64,000 nt of DNA from Pseudomonas sp. A-RE-19 (GCF_019956555.1 NZ_JAHBDQ010000010.1:93014-157013); one strand, 5' to 3'; counted from the first letter of the stretch, positions 23,322-32,898 are shown. Notes: generated by a model from the letters alone, not told the origin. A program made the numbers and translations.

Positions 23322-26300
23322 ATGACACGGATCGCCACGCCCATCAGTGACATCAAGGAACATTACGACGTGATCGTTATCGGCTCCGGTTACGGTGGCG
23401 GGATCGCGGCGTCGCGCCTGTCCCGGGCCGGCAAGCGGGTGTGCCTGCTGGAGCGAGGCCGGGAAATCCAGCCCGGCGAATACCCCAATACGATGTTGGC
23501 GGCCACTGAGGAACTGCAAGTTCATGACCCGGACGGGCACATCGGTTCGCGTACCGGGTTGTTCGACTTGCACGTCAACGCCCAGCAGAACGTGGTGGTC
23601 GGTTGCGGCCTGGGCGGTACGTCACTGATCAACGCCAACGTTGCGCTGGAACCGGAGCCCGGCGTGTTCGACGATCCGCGCTGGCCACTGGCGGTGCGCG
23701 AGCATCGCGACACCTTGCTCAAGGACGGTTACGCCCGGGCGCGGGAAATGCTCAAGCCCAATCCATACCCGATTACCGCACCGAACCTGCCCAAGCTGGA
23801 CGCCAACAAAAAGTCCGCTGATTACCTGAAGCAGGGTGCGCATTTCTACAAGCCGCCGATCAACGTGACGTTCGACAAACTGCCGAACAACCTCAACCAT
23901 GTCGGCGTCGAGCAGCTACCGTGCAACCACTGCGGCGACTGCGTGTCGGGCTGTAACAACAAGGCCAAGAACACCACGCTGATGAATTACCTGCCGGATG
24001 CCTGGAACCATGGCGCAGAGATTTTCTGCCAGGCCGAGGTGCGGCACCTGGAGCGCGATGGCGACGGCTGGATCGTGCATTTCCAATACCTGGACAGCGG
24101 GCGTGAGAAGTTTTCGGCGCCGACGCTGTTCGTCAAGGCTGACATCGTCGTGGTTTCGGCGGGCACCCTGGGCTCCACCGAAATCCTCCTGCGATCCAGG
24201 GACAAAGGTCTGGCGACGTCCAATCAGCTCGGCGAAAACATGAGCGGCAACGGCGACATCCTCGGTTTCGGCCACAACTGCGATGAAACGATCAACGGCA
24301 TCGGTTTCGGTGCCCATCCTGCCAAGGAGATGAAACCGGTAGGCCCGTGCATCACCTCGATCATCGATATGCGCACCGAAGGCGACTGGCGCAGCCGCAT
24401 GGTCATCGAAGAAGGCTCGATCCCCGGCGCGCTCGGCCGGCCGATGGTGCCGAGCATGGCCGCGTTCGCCGGGTTGATCGGCAAGCCTACCGATGACAGT
24501 TTCACCGGCAAGCTCAAGTACGCGGAGCGCGAAGCCGACAGCTTCCTGCGCGGGCCGTATCACGGCGCGCTGCACAACATGCAGACCTATCTGATCATGA
24601 GCCACGACGATGGCAAGGGGCGCATGGTGCTCGACAGCAAGGATCAGCTGCGTATCGACTGGCCGGGCGTTGGCGAGCAGGAAAACGTCAAACTCGGTAA
24701 CGAACGCCTGCACCAGAGCACCAAAGCCCTGGGCGGGATCTGGGTCGAGAACCCGATCTGGACCAAGCTGCTCAAACACAGCATCGTTTCCGTTCACCCG
24801 TTGGGCGGTTGCGTGATGGGTGAGGACGCGGTGCAGGGCGTGGTCAACCACAAGGGCCAGGTGTTCAGCGGCGTCAGTGGCACCGATGTCTATGCCGGGT
24901 TGTACGTGACCGACGGCGCGGTGATTCCGACCTCCCTGGCGGTCAATCCGCTGCTGACCATCTCCGCCGTGAGCGAGCGCAACATGGGCCTGCTGGCCGC
25001 CGATCGCGGTTGGCACATCGATTACACGCTGCCCTCGGCACCGCGCAAACAGGTAGCGCCGCCGACCCTCGGCGTGCAGTTCACCGAAACCATGAAGGGC
25101 TATTTCTCCAAAGACTTCACCCAGCCTCAAGGCACTGACCTCAAGCTCTACGAGGCGGCGGCCAAACGTGGCGAGTCCGAGAACTCGCCGATCGAGTTCA
25201 CCCTGACCATCACCGCCAACGACCTCAACCGCATGATCAAGGAGCCTGAGCACGCCGCGACGCTGGTTGGCACCCTCGATGCGCCGGGCCTGTCGCCAGA
25301 ACCGCTGACTGCCAGCAATGGCGTGTTCAACCTGTTCGAGGAGTATCAGGAACAGGTCGGCGTGCGGCACATGAATTACGACATGAAACTGACCGCCGAG
25401 GACGGCAGCGATTATTACTTCAGCGCGTTCAAGACCGTGCCCGAAGACAACGGTGTGCTGAACGTCTGGCACGACACCAGCACGCTTTACGTGACGCTGT
25501 ATCGCGGGCCGGACAAGACCGGTGAGGTGATTGGCTCTGGGGTGATGCACATTCATCCGGCCGATTTCGCCAAGCAGATGACCACCATGAAGGTGCTCAA
25601 CGCGCGCAACGAACGCGAGCGGGTCGAAGGGCTGGCGCGGTTCGGCAAGTTCTTCGCCGGCATCTTGTGGGAGAGCTATGGCGGCGTGTTCGCCGGCGAC
25701 ATTTACTTCAATCCCGATGCACCGCCCCGGCAGAAACGCCCACTGGATGCGCCGACCCCGAGCGTGCATTTCTTCCAGACCGAAGACAACGTCCAGCTAC
25801 GCCTGACCCGCTATCAGGGCGGCAGCAAAGGGCCGGTGATGTTGGTGCATGGCTTGGGCGTGGGCTCGAATATTTTCTCCACCGACACCATCCAGACCAA
25901 CCTGCTGGAGTACCTGTGCAAGAACAAGTATGACGTCTGGCTGCTGGATTTGCGGGTGAGCATTCTGCTGCCCGCGAGCAAGAAGGAATGGAACGGCGAC
26001 CAGATCGCCAAATACGACTTCAAGGCCGCCATCGCGCAGATCCAGCAAGTAACCAAGGCCGCAGACGTGCAGTGCGTGGTGCATTGCTACGGCGCTACGA
26101 CGTTCTTTATGTCGCTGCTGGCCGGCTTGCAGGGCGTGCGTTCGGTGGTCTGTTCGCAGATTGCCGCGGATACGGTGGTCGCCACGGCAACGGGGCTCAA
26201 GGCCGGTCTGCATTTGCCGGGGATGCTCGACGCCATCGGCATCAAATCCCTCACCGCGTATGCCGACAACAAGGAGAGCTGGTTCAACAAACTCTACGAC

Positions 26301-26774
26301 AAGGCCCTCAACGGGTATGCCCGCATCGAAGCCCAGGGCTATTGCACCAACCCGGTGTGCCATCGCATCACCTTCATGTACGCGTCGCTGTACCGCCACG
26401 ACACACTCAACGAGACCCTGCATGACAACCTGCATGAGCTGTTCGGCGAATCGAACATGCAGACTTTCGAGCACTTGGCGCTGATCCTGCGCAAAGGCCA
26501 TCTGGTGGACTTCAAGGGCCAGGACGTCTACATGCCGCACTTCGACCGACTGACCATGCCGATCTGCTTCATCAGCGGCGAAGACAACCAATGCTACCTG
26601 CCGGAAAGCACGCTCAAGACGTATGAGCGCGTGTGCAAAGTCCATGGACCGGAGCGCTACAGCCGGCATGTGGTGCCGGGTTACGGGCATATCGACTGCA
26701 TGTTTGGCAAGAATGCGGTGGTCGATGTGTACCCGATCATCCTGCAACACCTGGAGAAAACGGCCCTCGGCTAG
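23322..26774 (+). CDS. GMC-family oxidoreductase fused to an alpha/beta hydrolase
   Basis: This is a 1150-residue two-enzyme fusion of unknown substrate. The N-terminal FAD-dependent GMC part (about 1-580) has YDVIVIGSGYGGGIAAS, GGTSLINANV, a C-x2-C-x2-C-x3-C cluster (Cys201, 204, 207, 211) that could hold an iron-sulfur centre, and the catalytic region SVHPLGGC (His492), most like cholesterol-oxidase-type GMC proteins. A linker domain (about 590-820) follows. The alpha/beta hydrolase part (about 830-1150) has LVHGLGVGSN and GHIDCMF, but at the nucleophile elbow VHCYGA carries Cys922 where serine is usual. The start has AGAGGAAA upstream. It leads a cassette with a cytochrome c and a phosphoesterase. 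A signal peptide is not evident. Confidence 0.88.
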   Translation: MTRIATPISDIKEHYDVIVIGSGYGGGIAASRLSRAGKRVCLLERGREIQPGEYPNTMLAATEELQVHDPDGHIGSRTGLFDLHVNAQQNVVVGCGLGGTSLINANVALEPEPGVFDDPRWPLAVREHRDTLLKDGYARAREMLKPNPYPITAPNLPKLDANKKSADYLKQGAHFYKPPINVTFDKLPNNLNHVGVEQLPCNHCGDCVSGCNNKAKNTTLMNYLPDAWNHGAEIFCQAEVRHLERDGDGWIVHFQYLDSGREKFSAPTLFVKADIVVVSAGTLGSTEILLRSRDKGLATSNQLGENMSGNGDILGFGHNCDETINGIGFGAHPAKEMKPVGPCITSIIDMRTEGDWRSRMVIEEGSIPGALGRPMVPSMAAFAGLIGKPTDDSFTGKLKYAEREADSFLRGPYHGALHNMQTYLIMSHDDGKGRMVLDSKDQLRIDWPGVGEQENVKLGNERLHQSTKALGGIWVENPIWTKLLKHSIVSVHPLGGCVMGEDAVQGVVNHKGQVFSGVSGTDVYAGLYVTDGAVIPTSLAVNPLLTISAVSERNMGLLAADRGWHIDYTLPSAPRKQVAPPTLGVQFTETMKGYFSKDFTQPQGTDLKLYEAAAKRGESENSPIEFTLTITANDLNRMIKEPEHAATLVGTLDAPGLSPEPLTASNGVFNLFEEYQEQVGVRHMNYDMKLTAEDGSDYYFSAFKTVPEDNGVLNVWHDTSTLYVTLYRGPDKTGEVIGSGVMHIHPADFAKQMTTMKVLNARNERERVEGLARFGKFFAGILWESYGGVFAGDIYFNPDAPPRQKRPLDAPTPSVHFFQTEDNVQLRLTRYQGGSKGPVMLVHGLGVGSNIFSTDTIQTNLLEYLCKNKYDVWLLDLRVSILLPASKKEWNGDQIAKYDFKAAIAQIQQVTKAADVQCVVHCYGATTFFMSLLAGLQGVRSVVCSQIAADTVVATATGLKAGLHLPGMLDAIGIKSLTAYADNKESWFNKLYDKALNGYARIEAQGYCTNPVCHRITFMYASLYRHDTLNETLHDNLHELFGESNMQTFEHLALILRKGHLVDFKGQDVYMPHFDRLTMPICFISGEDNQCYLPESTLKTYERVCKVHGPERYSRHVVPGYGHIDCMFGKNAVVDVYPIILQHLEKTALG

Positions 26775-26793
26775 TCGTTAGACCGAGGCGGCT

Positions 26794-26864
26794 TCTTCGC
26801 GGGCAAGCCTCGCTCCTACAGGTTTCGCGCTGCTTTTGTAGGAGCGAGGCTTGCCCGCGAAGGC
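26794..26864. repeat. REP pair (type A, short spacer)
   Basis: TTCGCGGGCAAGCCTCGCTC and its inverted copy are only about 25 bp apart, between the GMC and cytochrome genes. Confidence 0.85.
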
Positions 26865-26914
26865 GATCTACCAGGCGCTACACCTCGCGGGTCACGCACA
26901 AGGAAAGGGATGCC

Positions 26915-28783
26915 ATGGACAGTTACATCCGCTGGTTTCAACGCTTCATCTGGCTAGGCATTGTAATGAACATGGTCTTCGCGATTCCGGCGCTGTTCGC
27001 GCCGGCATTGCTGACCTCGATGCTCGGGATGCCACCGCAACTCTCCGATCCGTGGCTGGAAAACGCCGGCATGCTGCTGGTGGGGATCAGCCTGTTCTAC
27101 ATGCCATCAGGCTTCAACGCACCAAGATACGTCGTGCATTCGTGGCTGTGCGTGTTGTCGCGACTGGTCGCCGTGGCGTTCTGGATCTACCTGATCAACA
27201 CCAGCAACCAGGCCCAGGTGTTCGTGCCCATGCTGGTGGGCGATCTGAGTATGTTCCTGATCCTCGGGATTCTGCTGTTCCTGGGCAGCGCTCCGGCCAA
27301 TCGGCCCTTGGCGTTGCTTGGCGACGGCTGGCGTGAGTGGCGCGCAGCCTGGGCGCGACGCTGGCAGCGGCACAGCTTCAAGGTCGCTACGCTGGTCGTG
27401 GTGCTGGCGCTGGGGTTTATCGGCTATGAAACCTGGTACCAGATGCTGCGGGTGGTGCCGGCCGAGCAATTCGCCTCCGATGAGGACCATTACAAATACG
27501 CCGCCATCGGCCTGGGCATCGAAGCGCGGATTCCCTATTACCTGTTCGCCGTATTGCCGCAGATGTGCCCGGATAAACTGCCAAAGCCCGGCGGTTACGA
27601 AGTGTTCGGTTTCCTCTACGAGAACGGCAAGGACCTGCCGATCGGCATGGCCAAGCGGCAGATCGGCTACCCGACCGTGGAGCCCAATTGCGCCCTGTGC
27701 CACACCGGTTCCTACCGGGCCAATGCCAGCGATGTCGCCATCCCGGTAGCCACCGCGCCGGCCAATACCCTGCAACTGCAGGCCTTTCAGTGGTTCGCCT
27801 ACGATTGCGCCAGCGACCCGAGATTCACCACCGACGCGGTGATGACCGCGATCAACAGCAAGTTCCAGCTCGGGTTTTTCGAGCGGTTGTACAACCGTTA
27901 TCTGATCATCCCGATGGCCACCAGTGCGCTGATCAAGCAGAAGCAGGCCTATGCCTGGCAGCAACTGCGCGCCCCGCAAGGGCCGGGGCGCACCGACACC
28001 TTCAACCCGACGAAAATGGTGGTGTTCGGTTTCCCGGATGACTCGACCATCGGCACCGTCGACTTGCCGCAAGTCTGGAACCAGAAACCCCGAGAGTCGC
28101 TGTACCTGCACTGGGACGGCAACAACAACGACATCCATGAGCGCAACTACGCGGCGGCCATGGCCGTGGGCGCGACGCCGGAGTCGGTGCTGCCGGCCAG
28201 TTTCAATCGGGTGACCAACTGGCTGCTGGGCCACAAGGCGCCAGCCTGGCCATTCGCGCTGGATCAGGCCAAAGTCGCCCGGGGCAAGCCCGTCTGGGAG
28301 CACAACTGCGCCGGTTGCCATGATTTCGGCCGCACCGACACCGGTCAGGTCACCACTAACATTGATGAACTGGGCACCGATCCCCATCGGCTTAACTCGT
28401 TCACCACCGGTTTGGTGACGGCTTTCCATGGCTTCAAGAAATCGCCGTTCGACTTTGGCGCCTACCGCAAGACCCAGAGCTACAGCAACACACCGACCGA
28501 CGGCGTCTGGCTGCGCGCGCCGTACTTGCACAACGGTTCGGTGCCGACCCTGTGGGATTTGCTGCAACCACCGGAAAAGAGGCCGCAGGTGTTCTTCACC
28601 GGCTCCGATGTGTACGACCAGGACAAGGTCGGCTTCGTCACCAGTGGCGAGCAGATGAAGGCCTCGGCGGACTTCAAATACGACACCCGTCTGGAGGGCA
28701 ACCACAACGGCGGCCACCTGTACGGCACGCAGTTGTCGGAACTCGATAAGCGGGCGCTCATCGAGTTCATGAAAACCCTGTGA
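26915..28783 (+). CDS. Membrane-anchored di-haem cytochrome c protein
   Basis: This is a 622-residue protein. The N-terminal part has about five hydrophobic spans (roughly 12-34, 50-66, 76-95, 103-125, 155-172). A large domain follows, presumably periplasmic, with two haem c sites, CALCH (259-263) and CAGCH (465-469). The C-terminal stretch RAPYLHNGSVPTLWDLL is typical of di-haem cytochrome/peroxidase-like proteins. Paired with the upstream GMC dehydrogenase, it probably accepts its electrons for the respiratory chain. The hydrogen-peroxide-reducing role of classical di-haem peroxidases is less likely given the membrane domain. GGAAAGGGA precedes the ATG. Confidence 0.85.
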   Translation: MDSYIRWFQRFIWLGIVMNMVFAIPALFAPALLTSMLGMPPQLSDPWLENAGMLLVGISLFYMPSGFNAPRYVVHSWLCVLSRLVAVAFWIYLINTSNQAQVFVPMLVGDLSMFLILGILLFLGSAPANRPLALLGDGWREWRAAWARRWQRHSFKVATLVVVLALGFIGYETWYQMLRVVPAEQFASDEDHYKYAAIGLGIEARIPYYLFAVLPQMCPDKLPKPGGYEVFGFLYENGKDLPIGMAKRQIGYPTVEPNCALCHTGSYRANASDVAIPVATAPANTLQLQAFQWFAYDCASDPRFTTDAVMTAINSKFQLGFFERLYNRYLIIPMATSALIKQKQAYAWQQLRAPQGPGRTDTFNPTKMVVFGFPDDSTIGTVDLPQVWNQKPRESLYLHWDGNNNDIHERNYAAAMAVGATPESVLPASFNRVTNWLLGHKAPAWPFALDQAKVARGKPVWEHNCAGCHDFGRTDTGQVTTNIDELGTDPHRLNSFTTGLVTAFHGFKKSPFDFGAYRKTQSYSNTPTDGVWLRAPYLHNGSVPTLWDLLQPPEKRPQVFFTGSDVYDQDKVGFVTSGEQMKASADFKYDTRLEGNHNGGHLYGTQLSELDKRALIEFMKTL

Positions 28784-28809
28784 TTCCACTACGGATGGAG
28801 GAAAGCGAC

Positions 28810-30060
28810 ATGTCATTAGTCAGCCATTTGGAACACGAGTACGACAAGGTCAAGCTACGCGTGCACGGCCTGTTCACCCGCCTGGAAATGGCCTGGAAAA
28901 AGCTCGTCAGCGAGCTTGAGCCGGAGGAGTTCGAAGCCATCGTCGCGCTGTTGCAACGGGGGCACGATCAGGCGCAATACGTGCTCAAGCACGGCGATAT
29001 GCCAGACGATCAACCGAGTGTGCCGTGGGAGTTGTCCCACGGCCTGTCGATCCTGCACATCGGCAACGCCAGCCCCTTGCCGCAATCGGCAGATGAACTG
29101 CAAACCCGAGTGCTCAAGGACGGCAGCCTGCTCGGTTGTCGCAAATGGGAGCTGCTGGATCTGTTGTGGAGCGAGGCGCTGCTCAAGTGGATCGAGAACC
29201 TGCGGCATCACGCGCCATTCGCCACCAACCCGGCGCTGATGCGCATGGACAGTGACGTGACCCTGGCCATTGCCGGCGACTGGGGCACGGGGCCGTTCGA
29301 CAGCCATGCCCCGGCGGTGTCGGTGGCCAACCAGATGCAACTGGCCGAGGCCGACTTCACCATTCACCTGGGGGATGTGTATTACGCCGGCACCCGCTCC
29401 CAGGAAGACGTCGACATGGTCGGCTGGCCCATGGGCAAGCACGGCTCGTTCACCCTCAACTCCAACCACGAGATGTACAGCGGCGCCCATGGCTATTTCA
29501 AGGAACTGGCCAAGCGTTTCCCGACGCAGCAGGGCACCAGTTATTTTGCGTTGTACAACGATGACTGGCTGGTGATCGGCCTCGACACGGCTTACGCCTC
29601 GGAAGCGATCAACCTGTACATGGACGGTGCGCTGAACAAGGCGCAGATCGACTGGATGAAAGACCTGCCCCAGCGCAAGAAAATCATGGTGCTCAGTCAT
29701 CACCAGGGCTTCGATATTTCCGGGCACAACAAGACGGCACTGTATAAGCCGGTGTGCGATGCCTTGGGGCGCGAGCCGGATTACTGGTATTGGGGGCATT
29801 TGCACAATGGCATCTGCTACGCCGCGCAAGGCGGCTTGCATGCGCGTTGCGCCGGGCATGGGGCGATTCCCTACGGCAATGCCAGTGAACTGAACGGACA
29901 TGCGGGGGTGCTGTGGTCGGAAACGCAAAATGCGCGGGATGAGGCGTACCCGGATCGGGTATTGAACGGTTATGTGAAGGTGCGGCTGGTGGGGGAGAAC
30001 ATCGAAGAGACGTTTATTGGCGAGGATGGGTCGGTGCGGTGGTCTTCATCAGCCCATTGA
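28810..30060 (+). CDS. Metallophosphoesterase of the GMC-cytochrome cassette
   Basis: This is a 416-residue calcineurin-like phosphoesterase. The metal motifs are GDWGTG (156-161), LGDVYYAG (187-194), SNHEM (218-222, the usual GNHE with Ser for Gly), SHHQGF and YWGHLHN. The first 150 residues are a helical extension that I do not recognise. It has no signal peptide, so it is probably cytoplasmic. It starts 26 bp after the cytochrome gene with GGAGGAAA, consistent with one operon. The substrate is unknown; a phosphomonoester or diester linked to the GMC substrate is a guess. Confidence 0.85.
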   Translation: MSLVSHLEHEYDKVKLRVHGLFTRLEMAWKKLVSELEPEEFEAIVALLQRGHDQAQYVLKHGDMPDDQPSVPWELSHGLSILHIGNASPLPQSADELQTRVLKDGSLLGCRKWELLDLLWSEALLKWIENLRHHAPFATNPALMRMDSDVTLAIAGDWGTGPFDSHAPAVSVANQMQLAEADFTIHLGDVYYAGTRSQEDVDMVGWPMGKHGSFTLNSNHEMYSGAHGYFKELAKRFPTQQGTSYFALYNDDWLVIGLDTAYASEAINLYMDGALNKAQIDWMKDLPQRKKIMVLSHHQGFDISGHNKTALYKPVCDALGREPDYWYWGHLHNGICYAAQGGLHARCAGHGAIPYGNASELNGHAGVLWSETQNARDEAYPDRVLNGYVKVRLVGENIEETFIGEDGSVRWSSSAH

Positions 30061-30082
30061 TTTGTGGTGACGGGTAGGCCGT

Positions 30083-30159
30083 CATCGCGAGCAGGCTCGC
30101 TCCCACAAGGGATCTTCATTGCACATAGATCCAGTGTGGGAGCGAGCCTGCTCGCGATG
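30083..30159. repeat. REP pair (GCGAGCAGGCTCGC variant)
   Basis: TCATCGCGAGCAGGCTCGCT and its inverted copy close the cassette, between it and convergent gbcA. Confidence 0.85.
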
Positions 30160-30168
30160 TTTTTGTTC

Positions 30169-31464
30169 TTAGCCTTGAACCGGAACCCCTTTGAGGTACG
30201 GCGCAGGCTCGGCCCCAAGGTTGTTCAGCAGGCGCTCGCTGTACCAATCCACGAAGTTCACCACACCAAACTCATAGGTCTTGGAGTAAGGCCCTGGCTG
30301 GTACGCGGTGGAGTTGATTCCGCGCTGGTTTTCTTCGGCCAGGCGACGGTCCTGGTCGTTGGTCGCATCCCAGACCTGGCGCATGCGCTCCACGTCGTAG
30401 TCCACGCCTTCGACCGCGTCCTTGTGGACGATCCACTTGGTGGTGACCATGGTTTCCTGAGCACTGATCGGCCACACGGTGAACACGATGATGTGGTCGC
30501 CCATGCAGTGGTTCCACGAGTGCGGCAGGTGCAGGATGCGCATCGAGCCCAGGTCCGGGTTCTTGATGCGGCCCATGAGTTTGGCGCAGCCCTGTTTGCC
30601 GTCCATGGTCATCGACACAGTGCCCTTGAGCAGCGGCATGCGCACGATGCGGTTACGCAGGCCGAAACTGGCGTGGGCGTAAGGAATCTTCTCGGCTTCC
30701 CAGGCAGCGGCCGAAGCAGCGACGTGGTCCTTGAAGGCCTGGTCGGCACGCGGGTCGGTGACGTCGTCCCATTCCAGCAGGGTTTTCAGCAGTTCCGGGT
30801 GCGACGCGTTGCAGTGGTAGCACTCGCGGTTGTTTTCCAGCACCAGTTTCCAGTTGGCTTTCTCCATCAAGGTGGTTTGCACCGCCACCTTGGTGTTCTC
30901 CATGTCGTACGGTTCCATGTAATGGTTGAGCGTCGACAGGAAGTCATCGATGGCCGGCGGGTTCTCCGACAGGCTGATGAAGATGTAACCGCCAGCGGTC
31001 TTCACGTTCACTGGCTTGAGGCCGTATTGCTTCATGTCGAAGTCGGCGCCCATTTCGGTGCCGGCGAACAGCAGGCGACCGTCCAGCTCATACGTCCACT
31101 GGTGGTAGTGGCAGACCAGTTTGGCGACTTTGCCTTTTTCACTGGTGCACAGCCGTGAACCACGGTGGCGGCAGACGTTGTGGAATGCATGCACCACGCC
31201 GTCGGCGCCGCGAATCACGATGATCGGGTTCTTGCCGACTTGCAGGGTCAGGTAGTTGCCCTTGGTCGGGATTTCGCAGGTCATGCCGGCGATCAACCAC
31301 TCTTTCTGGAAGATCTCCTGCATATCGATATCAAACAGCCGCTCGTCAGAGTAAAACGGCTGCGGCAGCGAGAAAGTGCGCTCGCGTTCTTGCAGCATCT
31401 GCGCGGTGGCCTTGCGTGCGGGTTCCAGTGGATCGCCCAGGCTCAGTGTAGTGGTGACGTCCAT
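30169..31464 (-). CDS. gbcA: Glycine betaine monooxygenase, Rieske oxygenase subunit GbcA
   Basis: This enzyme demethylates glycine betaine to dimethylglycine and formaldehyde, with electrons from GbcB. It is 431 residues. The Rieske [2Fe-2S] motif is C98-x-H100 (CRHRG) and C118-x2-H121 (CHYHQW); the catalytic domain has the iron ligands in ENNRECYHCNASHPE. The start is the ATG at 31464 (MDVTTTLSLGDP), with GAGGAAA eight bases upstream; a second ATG at 31485 is less likely. It is divergent from gbcB, with the 282-bp control region between them. Confidence 0.95.
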   Translation of the reverse strand: MDVTTTLSLGDPLEPARKATAQMLQERERTFSLPQPFYSDERLFDIDMQEIFQKEWLIAGMTCEIPTKGNYLTLQVGKNPIIVIRGADGVVHAFHNVCRHRGSRLCTSEKGKVAKLVCHYHQWTYELDGRLLFAGTEMGADFDMKQYGLKPVNVKTAGGYIFISLSENPPAIDDFLSTLNHYMEPYDMENTKVAVQTTLMEKANWKLVLENNRECYHCNASHPELLKTLLEWDDVTDPRADQAFKDHVAASAAAWEAEKIPYAHASFGLRNRIVRMPLLKGTVSMTMDGKQGCAKLMGRIKNPDLGSMRILHLPHSWNHCMGDHIIVFTVWPISAQETMVTTKWIVHKDAVEGVDYDVERMRQVWDATNDQDRRLAEENQRGINSTAYQPGPYSKTYEFGVVNFVDWYSERLLNNLGAEPAPYLKGVPVQG

Positions 31465-31746
31465 CGTGTGTTTCCTCAAGGCCATCTGCGTGGCCGCGAA
31501 AGTGGCTGATCAGGTTTGCTACGCAAGGTGTAAAGATTGTGTCTTGGTATGGGGCGAGTGTGGGGCCGGCGCTCGCCAGAACCTTATCCATGGGCGACAT
31601 GGCCCAATCTGTTCCCGACGCGCAACCCCCGGTAATTGGGGGCTGGTCGCGATAAGTATGTGAATGTCGCAGATAGGTAAATGGAGGGGCTGCGCTATAC
31701 GCAGAATCGCCAACATGAAGGCCGGTAGTCGGCCGTGGAGATCAGC
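31465..31746. promoter_or_regulatory. gbcA/gbcB divergent control region
   Basis: The region contains TGGGC-GACATG-GCCCA (31591-31606), CCCCC-N7-GGGGG (31626-31642), and GTCGC twice at 31646-31650 and 31666-31670 (20-bp period). The GTCGC repeats resemble those upstream of cbcX and are candidate GbdR half-sites. GbdR control of gbcA and gbcB is known in P. aeruginosa; the exact sites here are inferred. Confidence 0.5.
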
Positions 31747-32847
31747 ATGTCCAACAGCTTCCTGAACCCGGTAACCACCCAGACCTGGGCCAATGGTCGA
31801 CACATAGTCCGTTGCGTCAAAGTCATCCAGGAAACCTGGGATGTGCGCACCTTCTGCTTTATGGCCGACCAGCCGATCCTGTTCTTCTTCAAGCCCGGGC
31901 AGTTCGTCACCCTGGAGCTGGAAATCGACGGCGTGCCGATCATGCGCTCCTACACCATTTCCAGTTCGCCGTCGGTGCCGTACAGCTTTTCGGTGACCAT
32001 CAAGCGCGTGCCGGGGGGCAAGGTCTCCAACTGGCTGCACGACACTCTACATGAAGGCCAGGAGCTGGCGGTGCACGGGCCGGTCGGGCTGTTCAACGCC
32101 ATGGACTTCACCGCGCCGAAAGTGCTCTACCTCAGCGGCGGTGTCGGCATCACCCCGGTCATGTCCATGGCACGCTGGTTCTACGACACCAACGGCAACG
32201 TCGACATGGTGTTTATCCACAGCGCCCGTTCGCCCAAAGACATCATTTATCACCGCGAGCTGGAACACATGGCGTCGCGGATCGACAACTTCAGCCTGCA
32301 CCTGATCTGCGAGAAGCATGGCCTGGGCGAGCCGTGGGCCGGTTATCGCGGTTACCTGAACCACAAGATGCTCGAACTGATGGCGCCGGACTTCCTTGAG
32401 CGTGAAGTCTTCTGCTGCGGCCCGACCCCGTACATGAACGCGGTCAAGCGCATGCTCGAGACGGCGGGTTTCGACATGTCGCGTTATCACGAGGAATCCT
32501 TCGGCGCGACGCCGCCGGAAGCCCGTGCCGATGCGGTGGAGCAAGCCGAAATCGCAGCGGACGCACCGGAAGTCGATGCAGCGGATCTGCATCAAGTGGA
32601 ATTCACCGCCTCCGGCAAAAGCATTCGCGTGGCACCGGGTGAAACTGTGCATGCGGCGGCAGCCAAGCTTGGCCTGCTGATTCCGAAAGCTTGCGGGATG
32701 GGGATCTGCGGGACGTGCAAGGTGATGAAGCTGGGGGGCGAGGTCGAAATGGACCACAACGGCGGGATTACCGAGGAAGACGAAGCCGAGGGTTACATCC
32801 TGTCGTGCTGCAGTGTGCCGAAGGGGGATGTACGGATTGAGTTTTGA
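31747..32847 (+). CDS. gbcB: Glycine betaine monooxygenase reductase subunit GbcB
   Basis: This subunit feeds electrons from NAD(P)H to GbcA. It is 366 residues with a ferredoxin-NADP reductase-like FAD domain (RSYTISSSP), an NAD domain (GGVGITPVMSMARWFYD) and a C-terminal plant-type [2Fe-2S] ferredoxin (CGMGICGTCKV with a later LSCC). The start is the ATG at 31747 after GTGGAG; an in-frame GTG four codons upstream is possible. It sits divergently from gbcA, the usual arrangement. Confidence 0.95.
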   Translation: MSNSFLNPVTTQTWANGRHIVRCVKVIQETWDVRTFCFMADQPILFFFKPGQFVTLELEIDGVPIMRSYTISSSPSVPYSFSVTIKRVPGGKVSNWLHDTLHEGQELAVHGPVGLFNAMDFTAPKVLYLSGGVGITPVMSMARWFYDTNGNVDMVFIHSARSPKDIIYHRELEHMASRIDNFSLHLICEKHGLGEPWAGYRGYLNHKMLELMAPDFLEREVFCCGPTPYMNAVKRMLETAGFDMSRYHEESFGATPPEARADAVEQAEIAADAPEVDAADLHQVEFTASGKSIRVAPGETVHAAAAKLGLLIPKACGMGICGTCKVMKLGGEVEMDHNGGITEEDEAEGYILSCCSVPKGDVRIEF

Positions 32848-32898
32848 GAGACATGTGAAATAGCCGATCTGCCGCGTGGGAGATCGGTTGATGTATGG

